DNA of 64,000 nucleotides, taken from contig JAMKCH010001666.1 of assembly GCA_023653785.1 (NCBI GenBank), positions 1-64,000 of the forward strand, written 5' to 3'. The notes beneath the pieces are model-generated. The model saw only the letters and a list, made by a program, of their open reading frames with translations, ran no database searches and was not told the DNA's origin. Numbering within the stretch: the first letter of the stretch is position 1; each line of letters starts with the position of its first letter. The DNA comes from Ophioderma brevispina. Its lineage: Eukaryota > Echinodermata > Ophiuroidea > Amphilepidida > Ophiodermatidae. Shown piece after piece: positions 38,264 through 51,490 of the stretch. The position numbers and the translations under genes are program-made.

Positions 38264-38664
38264 ATCATATTTATAATATAACTGGAGGTCAAAATGGATT
38301 GCCAATATGTGCAATAGGGTCAGTTACAATCAATAACACAATCAATAACCCAATATTTGAGTATGTTACACAATCATGTTTCACACAATCTTACCAAATT
38401 AACCAATGCCAAATGGACCAAATCCGAACTTTGTACTCTCCTTTTTGACAGAAACGCGAACGAAGCATATCTTTTGGTCTACATATTCGCATTGAAATGC
38501 AATAAACGGCAAATAAAAGCTTATTTATTTAACTTATGAGCATACCAAAAAACAACAAAGACCCATGCTTCCTTTTTTGTTATCCAATGTCGTCGTTTCC
38601 GAGTGTTAAAATGTTTTGGGACAGCCTGTTATACCAGTACCCAGGGACTTGTTGAAAATAAAAG
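37511..38664. other. Gene-free DNA with long poly-A
   Basis: It contains an A run of more than 30 (listed separately) and otherwise AT-rich DNA without recognised genes. Confidence 0.35.
38227..38262 (+). repeat. Poly-A run
   Basis: An uninterrupted A run longer than 30 bp is preceded by TTGCTT. It may be a retroposed tail, but no body is recognised upstream. Confidence 0.85.
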
Positions 38665-39156
38665 TCAAAGAAGGGTGTAATCTCCTTCAGCTGCCATCTT
38701 CAAAAGGGTGTTTTCACACTCCTCGGGGCCAGGGGCTATGCTCTTGTAAAAAAAATTTTCCTTTTTGCAGCAGATTAACACACCAATCTGGTTGTCAATG
38801 TGTGCAGGCATTGAAGGGTAGCTCTGTCCGGGAATATCCAGGGGGTCTTCATTGTAAACACCGAATTTGACTTGTTCATTCCAAATCTCAGCTTTCTGAT
38901 TGTTTCGGAGAGAGAATAAGCGGACCATCCTTTCTCATGCTGGAAGACATGAAGCGTCCTTCTTCATCTGCTTAATAAAATACCAGAATTGAGAATTACT
39001 AGTAGTGAATAGGAACATTCGCACATTTATTATCGCGCTAGCATCAAAAACCGCAAGTTTGTTTCCCAAGGTAATGTGGTCATCGTATACGAGTGTCAGG
39101 TCCAATATCAAGTAACGAACACGATAGACAAAATCGAGAACAAGCACTTTAATCAT
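38665..39156 (-). pseudogene. Unidentified protein-like frame with one internal stop
   Basis: On the minus strand a single frame runs about 160 codons with one TGA (about 38,935). Before it lies a hydrophobic stretch (KVLVLDFVYRVRYLILDL...). After it lies a varied, acidic and Cys-containing stretch including EIWNEQVKFGVYNEDPLD and AGP-type loops ending in EGDYTLL. The composition is protein-like and continues in the same frame across the stop, which hints at a decayed transposon or host exon. I do not recognise the family. Minus-strand frame 39,371-39,556 (with HDRVHLLSKLYDKTP) may belong to the same relic. Confidence 0.3.
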
Positions 39157-39559
39157 TCTTGGGCCATTGATTCACCCATCACCGTGAATTTTGGTGTGCT
39201 TGGAGGCCGTCGTAGTGGCATAATTATGGTTACGGTTTCGTGATAGTCAAACTGAGCCAATCCAGGAGCAAACAAACCGGAACGATAGTTCCTGGATTTT
39301 GGATAAACTGGTCACCGAGAAAAAACAGACAGTGGTATAAGGTTAAGATGACACAAATAACGTTCAATTCCTATTGTGGAGTTTTATCGTATAGTTTGGA
39401 TAGAAGATGAACCCGATCATGAACATTTGAGAAGCTCGGTGAGGAGGTGTACAGGGCATTTTCAACGATAGGATTTGTGTATCTCAAGAACTTTGGTATA
39501 CCCAAGGAAAAGGTAAGTAAGGTGGGCAGTTGTTGTATTATACCCTGGCACTGCACCGG

Positions 39560-41099
39560 AGATGATATGTTGATTTCTTCAGTATTAAGTAAGCTTGGAC
39601 ATCTCCTGGACTAATATGACCATGATTACGTCATCCATGCCATTGTATGCAGCATTGGTGAACTACACCCAATGTGAATGTGTGCCTCAGCTGTGTCATG
39701 CTCTTAGTCCAATAATTGTGATTTGAATTTATTTAACATGGGTCATTTTATCATATCACTGAATGTGTATTCACAAAAGGTTATGTGTATAATAAGGTGC
39801 AACAGATTAGGCACACAAATATTGTGCATAATTATAATAGTAATTTTCATACAGATTAGACACCCAATCGATTTTTACCTTGTATTGGCTCAAGGGTAGG
39901 AACGATCAGAAAAAAAAATAAAAATATTTTCAACACATCCAAAATGATGTTGGTGAGAAAAGAATAGAAATTTGTAGTAGTAAGGAGAGGTGTTTACTTT
40001 AACTAGGCTAGAAATAACAAGTTAGAGTAAAAAAATATATTTATTTATTTAAAATTGCTTTCTTTTTAAGCACAGGATGAGATCCAAAACTTGTGACCAC
40101 TAGCTGGCAACTGCAATGATATTGGGTTCACTGAAAGCTGGGCTGTGGGTGTTTTGCCAACGATAATCAATAGTTTTGGCGTGCACAAGAGTGAACAGGA
40201 ACAAACACCAATTGACAAGGATTTGTCAAACACAATGGTGGCCTTTCTTTGGCCTGGCAGTGGAACAAGACAATAACTAAATAACCCAATTAGGGTGTTA
40301 AGTGAATTGTATAGATCAATCAGAAATTATTGAACATGCAAACACACAAAAAAAACTACTCAAGTTGAAATAGAGCGGAATGTGCCACAAACGGCAGGGT
40401 GTCTGCGTGTTCCTATCAAGGTGTCGATTAGAAAATAAAATATACATTGGCACATGTTAGCTTTTACCCAAATAAGGGCGAAATACCAGAAAATAACATG
40501 CACAGAGGGGAAATTCACATGCACAGAGTCAATTCACGCACTGGTGCATGTGTGCCCCTGGGTAAATCGAACCCGGATTTGGCTACAGAAATGTCTCAAA
40601 GAAGAGAGATAAAGGTGATTTGATTATATTTCATGTATTGTTAAAACATGTAAACATTAGGGATGAATTTCGTATTTGATCGTATACGAAATTAGAAATT
40701 TCAAAATTTTGTGATTTTGTTTTTTTTTGATTGTGAAATCTTCGCGTTGAACCTGTGATCACGGGACATTAAAGCCACTATCAGTGATTGGCTAAATGCG
40801 AAAGTTGAAAAATTAATCAAAAATTAAATTCTGCATATATGAAAAAAATTAAATTTTTGGATTTAAATAAGGTGCATTTGTGATTCTAGCACATACTGTT
40901 TTATTATCAATTCAAAATTTATCATCACAGCAACAATTATGACAATTAACTAGCATTACAAAAGGCTAAATAGCAATAAATGATATTAAATAAGTAAGTA
41001 TTATAATTATATTAGCATTTATAACTATAAGTGACAACTGTCGTATATACACTTAAGTTATGTAAGGGCAGAGTGATAATGAGGACATTGCTAAACGCA
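39560..41099. other. Gene-free AT-rich DNA
   Basis: No gene is recognised. A MITE terminus of the GGCACTATCAGTGA family lies at about 40,766 without a recognisable partner. AAATAAGGTGCATTTGTGATTC at about 40,865 resembles the element end at 58,280. Confidence 0.4.
40765..40790 (+). mobile_element. Solo MITE terminus (GCCACTATCAGTGAT)
   Basis: TTAAAGCCACTATCAGTGAT matches the left end of the element at 29,182-29,565 with one substitution. No matching right end was found nearby. Confidence 0.55.
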
Positions 41100-42360
41100 G
41101 AGCATGAGGGGCATGACTCGTCAATACTTACATATTAATAATAACATAGGGGACAAAAACAGCACGGCAGACAGAGGACAGGACAGAACAAACAATGATA
41201 CAATATTGTACGACTAATGAAAAAAAGGGGAAAAGCCAAAGAGGAAAATGAAAATGAGGAAAGAAAGAATTAGGGTGAAGGATGACAGTATTACAGCGGA
41301 AAGAGAATTTCTTTTGATACCTTTGGATGAGATGTAGTGAAGGGAGTGTTTCAAGTGTGGGTCAAAGGAGACCGGAGTAAGGGACCTGGTACATAGTGGT
41401 ATTGTTAGCCAAGACAGGTATGGCCGTTTTTTTGGTTGATGAACATTGTTTTTTTTGTTTTGTTTTTTTTCCTTTTAGTTTTCAAATTATGAGGAGGGTG
41501 AATGATTAAGGAAGTTTCTCTTTGAAATAATGAAGTAATAGGCAAATATTGTTTCAAAACTGGTACATATTTAGCTGCCAAGTGAAAGCCCAGGTAGATG
41601 TCATGAATCTTTTAATGTACGGGGTATCATAGGATGAAAATGGGGCAGGGTGGGCCAGCACATGGAATTGGTACAGTTCTAATAACCCTTTTCTGAAAAG
41701 TAGAAAAAGTGCACCTAGGCGGCATTGTGAGAATCAGCCCCGGCCATAGCTCCGTATGAATATTAGGGTCAGATGAGGGAATTGTAGGGTGTGGAGTGAT
41801 TTTTGAGGAAGATAAGGTCTAACTGTTCACTAATATCCATGAGAAAAGATTATTCACAAATTTGAGTGGTTCCAGGAGATTAAATTGGGAGGTTGGAAAC
41901 AAGGGGTGTGTTAGGATGAGAGGGGGGGATTGAAGTGTTGGATTGATGCTGGTGCGGTAGAAGACTGGGTGGTAGGTTGGGTGTGGTTTTCGAGAAGAGG
42001 GGGTGGGGCTGTAGGTATGGGGGGGATCGTTGAGGAAAAGTGACAGGGCTGAGGGGTGCGGATTAGGGGGAAGTAAAGGGAACGGGTGGTTTATAGGAGG
42101 GGTTTAGGGTGGGTAATGTAGTGAGGTTAATTTATGAAGGGTGGGGAGGTGCGCAAGTGAAGGAAAGTCGGTTTGGTGTGTGATAATGATTAGCGAGAGG
42201 TAAGGGGCCAATGTGTGAAGAGAAAGTGAGGTAGGTAGAGTTATGCTTTAAAAAGGAGGGGGGGATATGGGTGGGGAGGAAGTGGGGGAAGGGATGTGCC
42301 GAGGGGTGGAGGAGGAGGCGGAGGTGAGGTGTGTTGAGTGTGAGGGGGGAGTGGGGGGGA
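41100..42360 (+). repeat. G/A-rich, C-poor strand-asymmetric tract
   Basis: The + strand is markedly depleted of C and enriched in GGG/GGGG runs, most strongly at about 41,880-42,360 (for example AGAGGGGGGGATTG, GGTGGGGAGG, GGGGGGATTTG). Many windows have four G runs within 40 bp, compatible with quadruplex or R-loop formation. No ORF of interest is present. Confidence 0.7.
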
Positions 42361-44064
42361 TTTGTTGTTATGGTGATAAGATCTTCAGTTTATTGGTTTG
42401 TTAGCAATTCTTTGTTTCCCCATGCCCACATAGGTCCACTGTGCTGTTTTATGTCCTGTTTACCGACACAAAATACAAATTCAAATTTCTTTATCAGATA
42501 CGACTGTTCAAGTGAATTGGCTATCTATATTTTTTTAGCTGTTGCATGTAAGCTTTCACTAGTTACCCCCTGCCATGTGCATGAAAAATGCAGTGGCGTA
42601 ACATTTTTTGACATTGGTGGGGGGGGGGGGGGATGGGGGTTGACGAAAATTTATGAATGAAACGGGTTTGCTAAAAAGATCCATTACTAGCACATGTGCG
42701 CTTGAAGCGCGCTAAAAATTTGGCCATTTAGAAGCTAAATTAACTTGTTGAATGTAATTGCAATTAGAACAAATGCGCGCGAAGCAGCGAAATTTTAACA
42801 ATTTTTAAACAATTCTGGTAAAATATGAGGTTATTTTGGTCAAAACGCATGATCAGGCATCAGACATATCCCCCCCATCCCCCTGGGGATTTACGCCTAT
42901 GGAAAATGTTAGTCATGAAATTGCATACATTGAACAAAATAAAAACTCCATTCAACTTGGAGATGTTGTAATTTGTAAATAACTCCAAAACACACATCCT
43001 TACACGGGGTAAAATTTTTTTTAAAAAAAACAGTTGTGCATGTAACTTTAGAGTTGCATGCACATGGTGCATGGACTTTTTCATTTGTATTTCGCACACT
43101 GATCTAGGTGTGAGAAGTACCGGACTCGATCACAGGACTGTGTTACGAGGACAAAAGTGAAACAAGTGGTGATGTATTTCGTTATGTTCAAGTTGACTGT
43201 ATCTAGTAAATCAATATTCTTAGCTCTCACCTCAAAAAGGTCGATGGGGTTTTGGGGTGAAGGCCTTCATTCAAGATGAAAAATTTTAACTTTATCAGGT
43301 TGATCCCTCCTTTAAGTTAATGACATCTATCACATACTAATCCATCAGAGTTTTTGAACCAAATTTAACACTGAATGCTCAGTAAAATTGTTTTTTTCTA
43401 GTGTCAGTTGTAATATTGCAATTGAAGAAAATTTGATGTTTTGTTGCTCTTTGGGCTTCGACAAACCAAATTGCTTGATTGACAAGGAAACACATCTATT
43501 ACGACAAATCAGGAGTTATGCTAGTAAATTGTTGCACCATGTGTCCAGTGATCAACACACAATATTGAAGGATCTAGGATTGTTGAATTTATGCAGCTTT
43601 AGCTCTGAGCCAGCTAGCATAGGTCATATTTGTGCCCGGAATTGTGCCACGCATTACTGCCCACATTCATAAGAATACAAAATATCCTGATTCACAATTG
43701 CACTGACCGTTGTGGCACCCACGCCACATTAAGTGCCAGGACTAGATTACATTGATTAAGGGACTGTTTGTGGGGAGGAGGGACCAGGAATATCCATAGG
43801 AGAAGTTAAGTAATTGTTATCCACCAATGGGTGGGGGTGTGGGGGGAGTGTTATGTCATTTTTATAGAAGAGCATGGGGGGGGGGGGGGTGTGGGGGGGA
43901 TGGGGTCATATACAATTGCTTACCGTGTTGAATCAATGGTGTTAAACCAGCCCGCGGTTTTAACCACAGTTTAAACTGGTTACCAGGCATGTTTTGACTG
44001 CCCTATTGGTCAAAAGTGTGGTCAAACCAAATTGTACTTTTAATTAATTTTGAATTGCTTTTTT
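42361..44064. other. Gene-free DNA with G runs
   Basis: G runs lie at 42,619-42,632 and 43,877-43,888. GTTTCCCCATGCCCACATAGG (about 42,415) with GACA.AAAATACAAA matches 58,408-58,475, so a shared repeat is present. A 94-codon frame at 43,388-43,672 (+) is unidentified, and I do not call it a gene. Confidence 0.35.
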
Positions 44065-44345
44065 AGCAAGGCTTGTTTTGTTTCAACTGTCAAAGGCCCG
44101 GAATGCAATTTTATAATTGATGTGGTTTGTGGCAAGTGCTACAAGGAGGGACGATAAACATTCAAATTGGGTGGTGATACATCATTAGTGAAACTATTGA
44201 TTTTTCAGAGAGTAATAGAAATTCCAGGTGTACTGGTGGAATCTTTCATGGCCAGCTGACTGAAAATCAATAGTTTCACTAATGATGTCACTGGTAGTGT
44301 ATTCTTTTGTGGCCCTGTTTAATTGGAATGGAATGCCCCGTAAAG
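44065..44345 (-). mobile_element. Foldback element with TCATTAGTGAAACTATTGA arms
   Basis: Arms ATCATTAGTGAAACTATTGA (44,181) and TCAATAGTTTCACTAATGAT (ending 44,286) are perfect complements around a 50-bp loop. The wider region read on the minus strand (GGGGCATTCCATT ... GGGCCACAAAAGAAT.CACTACCAGTGACATCAT) matches 63,598-63,680, and the ACAAGGAGGGA end matches, inverted, 63,788-63,800. This is a non-coding repeated element. Confidence 0.65.
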
Positions 44346-47300
44346 ATTTGAAGTAGGTATCATCTATTTCCTGGACAAACACAAAATCAAAATCAAAAAG
44401 TACATATTTCATATGTGGCATAAAATTTAAAAAGATGTTTTCTTGGTTTACTAAATTTTATAAAATATCATAAATTATCCAAAACTCTGAGTACGTACCA
44501 TACTTTAAACTTTTGTAAGTAACAAGGTTTATATGGTGCCTTGTTGATTCTACAGGTAAGCAGTAAGAAGTCAATGTCAATGGATTATGTTGGTGAGGGT
44601 CAGAGGGTGTGTTGATCAATCCCATAATGCATTGCAATGTGGCCTATACTGTACTGTACTAAACACCTGTCAGTACTTATGGATCAAAAGTGGGGTGGTT
44701 CAAAAAGTTCAGAACCACAAGACATTTCATGATCATGCAACAATTCCCTAAGTACTAATGCTTTGTGCCTAAACATGAGTTAAAAGCCAGGGGTTTTATG
44801 TGTTAAGAAGATGATTTTGTGGAATCACAATGACCCTATTGAGGTAAATTTCCCAAAACTGGTGCATTGTTGGGATTGACTCAATACCCCTCTGGGTGAG
44901 GTCATGGCATTGCAGGGGCAGGATAGTAGAATGCGGGAGACAGGTTTATGGTAAGCAAGATGGACAAATTAACATTACACTAAAATGACTATTACATGTC
45001 AATGAACTTGCTTCAACTGTACTGTTTAACCTCAACTACATGCTTGTCTTGAAGATTCCAAACAAAAAAAATTATGGTGTTAACTGTGATTCAAGGCACT
45101 ATCAGTGATTTGGTCGATCAGAAATTGAAAAAAAAAAAAATGATCCAAAAACAGATTTTTGTTTTGGCATAGTTTGTAACACATGTATCAAAAATACTCT
45201 GTCAAGTAAATAATACCCAAAAGCAAGCTAAGGAAAAAAATCTGATATTTTAGTCATTCTTTTTTATGATTTGGGGCAAATCCATTGTATCTGTTAAAGA
45301 GACAACTGGCACATTTGAAAAAGAGTGCCCCTCAAGTTTCTCAAATCGATATTTTTCATGGATTGTAAAGCTGGTTGAACAATTAGCCCTCATCTGAAAT
45401 ATTAAGCCCAATCAAGCCGTCCTTACGTAAACAGAACGATTTTATAATTAATGTTGCAGGCGACATTAATTTCCAGCGAACGACGGAAATGGCCGTTTAA
45501 CACAAGAAAACACATGCCCATGCATGTTCCCCACGGTATGCACCCTGTTTTGACTGTTCTCAATATCAAATGATACAGAGTTCAGAGATCCATGTAATCT
45601 ACACATTTGTTGATTACAGTCTGGGAAAACTTAAAAGTTAGCCTACAAATTACCTGGGTGTTCTTCACCGTTTATTAACGCCCTAATCTGTTTTTCAATG
45701 AGTTGTTATTTTTATTTGTACAATTGTTCTCAAATCATTCCAATGGCCTAGACTATCATTTGAGAGCAAATGTAATATGTCATATTTTTGTGAAAATGTG
45801 CAGTGCCGCTGTTAAGCAGAAACTTCTTCAATTATTATTTAGAAATTTGAATGGAATCACTTAGAACTTTCAATGTGGTTTCTATCAACTTTTTATGAGA
45901 AATTTGTATTGGAGAAAGCCTTGACTGGTCAAACTTTCCGGGAGGTTATCCTCCCACACGGGAGCCGCACCACTTTCAAGTGCCATCACTGGGAATGGAG
46001 AAAAAAGGGAATGTTTACCAAACTGTTTATTCCAATTTCTTCATTTTTCAAATATGTTAGTGTCCAACAGAATGAGCAATCACCATTATGTCAGAAAAGT
46101 TCTGGTCAGCACATTGCAAATGCACATTTTGTATACACCATTGGTAGTCATGTAGTTCGCCTGCAAATCCAAAGCTAACAAAATGTCCATTTTGAAAACC
46201 ATGCCTTGTAGTGGTAGGGTAGCCCACTCATCTACAAAGTGATGCACATTTCGCTTTTATTATAAACTGAAGCTTTGGTGCGGTGTGACCTTGTCTTAAT
46301 AACGCAACAGCTGTTTGACCCCTGCATTGTCTCTTATTTTAGAACAATTTTAAAGCAGTGACAACACGTTCGGCATAGGGATTCTGCAGAGCTGTTTACC
46401 TCTCTCTGAAAAAAATTGTGAGATTATTGCCTATATAAGCCTAAGATCACGATTGTCATGTATAGCACCCTCTAATGTCCATTCTCCATAGAAAAGCCGT
46501 GTAAAACAGATTTTAAGAAAATCATATTTGTCCACAAATGAATTCATAAAATTTAAATAGGATGTAGTCAGTGGAATAATAATTCAAAGAGTTTGTCAAA
46601 AACTGTGTCCGCTGTTGATATTGGTGTATTTTCTGGTTTTATAGTAATAAGTGACACCTTCACAGCTGTGGTATAGTAAAAAGAAATCCTAAATCAAACG
46701 AAAAGGATGTGCAAAGTTCATCTTAAGAGATAATTTTTTAAATGGCTGATAAACTTTGGGAGTGTACCCAGTTTGTACACTTTACTAAATTCTAACATCG
46801 TTAACCTTTCACACGGTCCCAGGGAAGCGTATCCCTGGATTTCTTAGCAATGCTTTTGTTCCTTCGGGCACTTTCTTGTATATAGTTTTCCTGCGGGCTC
46901 TGATAGTCCTTGGACATGTATAAGCCTGGGCATCGCCCTCATGTCTGGCAAACCTCACCTACAACCCCAGATCACTATCAGGCTAAGAGAGCGATTATTT
47001 AAACATATTACCTTGAGTACTTTCTAGAACTGCTCAAGATGAATATCCATTATCATGTCTTATATCTGGCAATGCAACGTCAGGCTTATATGCGCACAAT
47101 GGAACCCAGAGATTATTGTCAAAAAGTAGAATATCTGTGTGTCTCTGAGTGTGTCTGTGGATAATTGGTGACCCAAATGTTACCCTAAACATAATTGCTT
47201 TCTGTTTCCACCTACTCCACACATTTTCATGGCCCTTGCATGCCCGCACAATTACCCTCAAGAGTGGAATCAAAGGTCATCTAGCGGTCATCAGAGAATC

Positions 47301-47814
47301 ATGGCCCCCAATGGTCAGATGTCTTAAATTATTTGTGTTTCCAGATGTGTTGCTCAATTTTCTGACACTTGATACATGTTCCTAGGGTTGGTATTGTGAC
47401 ACTTGTTGGTGACCTCATGTGTCCTTGGTGACACCTGTTTACACAATCATGTGACCTTTTGAGGCCACAATCCTTGCGTTCGGTGAACACTGTATTTTTT
47501 CATTCAAAATATGACCTGTGGCAGGCCACCATAGCTCTGCTTCATAGTGGGTGGATTTTTATGTGTTCTTTGTTTCTCTTTTCTTCTTTCTGCGTCCTAT
47601 TTGTGTTGCTTTGTTCTTTAAGGCAACTGTCTTTCACACTATTATGGAAGAAACTGTAGGCCTATTATCACATTGAAAAAAAAGAGTTCAAGTTCTGGCT
47701 AATAGGGAAGAAGATTCCCCCTTCTTCAAACATTCAGTCTTGTTTAGGTGTACAATTTAGCAAACCAATGAGAATCATGGTAGGCACACCACATCAATTA
47801 AGTCGCAATAGATA
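44346..47814. other. Gene-free DNA
   Basis: A solo GGCACTATCAGTGATTTGG terminus lies at about 45,093-45,112. Frames at 45,873-46,178 and 47,034-47,385 carry no recognised domain. No splice-supported exon was found, although upstream exons of the oxygenase gene could lie in this interval. Confidence 0.35.
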
Positions 47815-48085
47815 TTAAAGGTGCACTGAGAGATTTCACATATCAGGTGTCCCTAAAAAAATCGAAATTACTGATTTTTTGCCTGATGTAAAAGCTTTCC
47901 CATCACAACTATCCCCATCTGAAAGTTAAGCTGATTAATTTTTACTTTGGTACAAAAAATTGTGAAATTTCTATTTCTTTCTAAGTTTGTATAAGAGCAA
48001 AACAAATTTCAGCCTATGTTTGAAATATAATCAATCAATAATCACTTTTTTCTCTCTTTAAGCATTTCTAATGGCCCCAATCCTG
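47815..48085 (+). mobile_element. Partial MITE, GAGAGATTT family (left end only)
   Basis: TTAAAGGTGCACTGAGAGATTT, then CAGGTGTCCCTAAAAA and inner motifs (AAGCT.., AGCCTATGTTT) follow the same order as the complete element at 56,582-57,178. No right terminus was recognised. Confidence 0.65.
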
Positions 48086-50913
48086 AGGTAAACAGTCTAT
48101 TGACACTGCATGTCTAATGAATGAAATTATTCTTTATGAAGACAATATTCGCTAATTTGGTGTCAATCAAAATCTCTTTTTGCAAGTTTAGTAAGGGTCT
48201 AGTTTTGAGGTCTCACATTAGTTTCATCACAATACACATCACCCACACACACACAGTCAACAATTTTTGTCCTTATTTTAATAAAAGGGAAAATCAGATA
48301 TTGGTGAGAGGAAAGCATGAAAAGCTGCATAATTTTTGGAATTCATGATAGGCACATGACAAGTCAATCTGAGTTTACTGTCACCGCCCCACCCCCTCCC
48401 GCATCATTTTTGGAGACCTAGAAATACCACCCGTGTCAATTTTCAAGAATTGCCAAAATAATTAATTATTTTCAAAATATCGTCCACGTATGACTACTCA
48501 TATTTGTTTGTAAACAATATGTTTTTGGAGAACTTTGAAGCACAACCAGGCTTTTTTCTATTTTCTGCTGCAACCCTACCTTTCGTGAAAATTTCTTCGG
48601 TGTCTTTATTTCCATTCTACATACGAAACGGTCACCCGTCAACCAGAAAAAAAGTAACATACCTCAGAATTGATGTTCATACAGGGCTAAATAGAGCATG
48701 TCTACATAATCGCATACATAACATAAGAGATTTTGAAAGCTGTCAATTTGTCATGCTTCAATCCTCATATTTCTTTCACCACCATAATATATTGTGATGA
48801 AATCGTTAGTGAGGATTTGTTAAAGGCATGAAATTTTGCGAGTTTATGATTTATGATTTTTTATTTATATTATGCTAACTATTTTATTTTGCAGGTTTTT
48901 AACTGAAGAACATCATAAGAATAGCTCTTTGTAAATCCTCACATTCATTAAAATATCAATATACTTTAATTGATTTTAATGGTATTTAATGATTAAATCT
49001 CAATCATTTCATCACAGCATAACATACAAAGAAAAACTCATAAAAGACCTGCCAAATTTTCAGTGGCAACTTTTAAATCCTCACATTTGCAATCGTTGCA
49101 GTTTAATGATAAACGCCTAGTAGGCCCTGGGATTAATTTAATGAGGGCCACAATATTTCATATTAAAAGTGGAAGTTAATATTTGTATAATTGCTGTGAG
49201 GACTGTCCTTCTGTCATTATTTATGTCAGCAGCCAAACTGTCAGTGCCTGGGAAGAAGAAGGAAAACTAATCATGTTCAAGGTCCTAGGCCCGATCGCTA
49301 ATAGCCTCATCCCCAGGACCATAGATTCAACCGGAATGTTTCAAAAGGTCATGTCAGAAGAAAGCTACTATTTTTCTCAGTTTACCCTGTTAAATCTAGG
49401 GATTTTGGTTTGGATGTTATGTGCAAAAACTGACCTATGTTGGCGACCAATATTTCTTTAACGCAGTATTCAATGGGACTTACAAAATGACGTTTTAGCT
49501 CCCATATCAAGACATATTGAAATATCAGCGTGAGCTTAGAGATCGGGTTTTTGGGGTCCAGTCATGAAATTCTGATGAAAACCTTATATAATTTAAATCG
49601 GACCATCCCCCTTTACTATTATGTTATGAAGTCTGACAAAAAATGGGCTGGGTGTATGTGTGTTGTTCCCAGAAGGGCACTCACAGATGAAATTGATATG
49701 GGTGGAAGGCTGGCACTTCCAAACCCGGGGTGTTCCCGTGACAGAGGAAGTCACACACCAGAGGTCTTCAGTGCTTGTCCATTATTGTTGTCAAACTGAT
49801 CGGCATGCATTCCCAAATTATGTGTATGACCACAACAGACTGAATATATATCCAACCTTCTCGTTTTTTCAGATACAAGAGCCTTTGATAAATCCTCGTT
49901 AGTTTTTCCTTTCCTTCTTGAGTCCAAGTCAAGAAAATACCTGAGACCTAGGATAGCAACCATTGCTCATTCAAACAGAAAGGAAGGGGTATAAGCTATC
50001 AGATCATGTATGACACCTAAAACTAGAAGATTCATTAATAAATGTGTCAAGTAGGAATTCAAAATATAATTGTAGTATTTCTAAGCTTAATTTTTGTGAA
50101 TAGTGATTTTTTTTGGTATTTTTGTGATGAATTCAGTCTTTATCTAGAGGGAGACCATTCTGATTTCACAATTATCAGTCCTTACAAATATGAGGTTGTT
50201 TCGGAAAATTTGCCATTTTTGTTTTTCCAACCCTGCCAATTCAAGGTCAACTCTTGAACGGAAGGAGGATCACAAGAGCAGACAACAATTGACAATTGTG
50301 TTCGAAAACCACTTGTCATTGAACCACGTTAAAATTATTATACACCAAAATATATTTCATCTCTGAATCGCCCTTTCATTAGCACTGTTGTATTTTTTTC
50401 ATTAATAATTGACGTAAATGTCTCAAGTTATGAAAGTTAGAGAGTAGAACTCTGATGATACTTTGAACACACTTATTTGCAGGCTCAGATTTACCATTGG
50501 TTATCAAACAAATTGCAAATAAAAACAATTGCAAAAAAAAAAAGTCCAAGGATTGCTTTTATCAACAGTCTTAACCACTCCCCCTACAACAGTTTTTGGA
50601 TGTTTGTCCTGTTAGGGAAGCCTGGGTAATTGCCAAGTTTTTGTCCACTCTCGGTGGGTGTGTGTGTGTGTGTGGGGGGGGGGGGAAGTATGTGCTGCTT
50701 CAATCCTCTGGGGTCCTAATTTTTAGCCTGGCCCAGGGCCCCTGGAACAATTAAATATCCAAGCCTGTTCTTAATTGAATGGGAGCAAGTTCATCAGCTG
50801 ATATTATTTCAGATTTCTTTCCTCAAAGGTTACTGCATAATTTTGGTTGTTTAAGTAGCCTCTTGTTTAATGTGTAAAAATAACATTTTTAACATGTTTT
50901 GCTTGTTTCACAG
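48086..50913. other. Gene-free DNA upstream of first recognised oxygenase exon
   Basis: Only short open frames were seen. A (GT)n-G run lies at 50,656-50,684. I looked for exons encoding the GFxYLxNHG and NHGW segments of the oxygenase family and did not find them. Confidence 0.4.
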
Positions 50914-50985
50914 ATGAAACCCAGAGAGACCATTCAAATACCTAAGGAAGGCTTCAATTACAACACCCCTTGTTCCCCAGATGTG
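50914..50985 (+). CDS. 2OG/Fe(II) oxygenase, internal exon (NPxRPFKDLKEGF)
   Basis: The acceptor TTGTTTCACAG precedes 50,914 and the donor GTAAGA follows 50,985. Allowing for two or three small indels relative to the repeat copies downstream, the exon reads N-P-E/D-R-P-F-K-D-L-K-E-G-F-N-Y-T-P-C-S-P-D-V. This corresponds to the conserved LNPDRPxDLKEAFN segment between the N-terminal and jelly-roll parts of isopenicillin-N-synthase-like (UPF0676-type) oxygenases. The exon ends in phase 0, matching the next exon at 55,291. As written it is frame-disturbed (AAATACCTAAGG against AAAGACCTTAAGG in the downstream copies). It is the apparent founder of the tandem array that starts at its donor site. 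The enzyme class couples 2OG decarboxylation to oxidation of an unknown substrate in the cytosol. Confidence 0.72.
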
Positions 50986-51490
50986 GTAAGAATGATCACT
51001 ATAGACCATTCAAAAACCTTAAGGAAGGTATTCAATTAACAACCCCTTGTTCTCCAGATGTGGTAAATATCATCTATAACCATACACAAACAACCCCCAC
51101 ACCCTCCTTAAGGACGTTTCATACACCAACCCCTTGTTCTCGCAGATGTGGTACAGATTAAACCCAGATAGACCATTCAAAGACCTTAAGGAAGGTTTTC
51201 AATTACAATCCCTTGTTTCCCAAGATGTGGGTAAGAATATCAGCTAGAGCCATTCAAAACCTTAAGAAAGTTTCAATTACCCCCTTGTTCCCCATATTTG
51301 GTAAATTATCAGCTAGAGACCATTCAAAGACCTTAAGGAAGGTTTCAATTACACCCCTTGTTCCCAATGTTTGTAAGAATATCAGCTTATATACCCTTGA
51401 AGACCTTAAAGAAGGTTCCATTACACCCCTTGTTCCCCAGACGATGGTAAGCAATTACAGCTATAGACCATTCAAAGACCTAAAGGTGCT
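50986..51490 (+). repeat. Exon-derived 75-bp tandem array, block 1
   Basis: About six or seven noisy copies of a 75-bp unit are present. The unit is GTAAGAATTATCAGCTATAG, then ACCATTCAAAGACCTTAAGG, AAGGTTTCAATTACACCCC and TTGTTCCCCAGATGTG. The second half is the oxygenase exon and the first part is its 5' splice site plus about 17 bp of intron. The copy around 51,155-51,235 keeps the longer exon start TTAAACCCAGATAGACC, that is L-N-P-D-R-P. The consensus has no stop codon in the oxygenase frame. Confidence 0.85.

Noticed and set aside
40555..40585. TAAATCGAACCCGG considered as part of a tRNA T-arm
   Set aside because: No matching acceptor, D-arm or anticodon stem could be built on either strand.
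43388..43672. 94-codon + strand frame containing DKETHLLRQIRSYASKLL
   Set aside because: Some protein-like character but no splice signals, domain or neighbouring support; not called.
45873..46178. 101-codon + strand frame considered as an N-terminal oxygenase exon
   Set aside because: It lacks the GFxYLxNHG and FFxLPxxxK motifs expected for that region.
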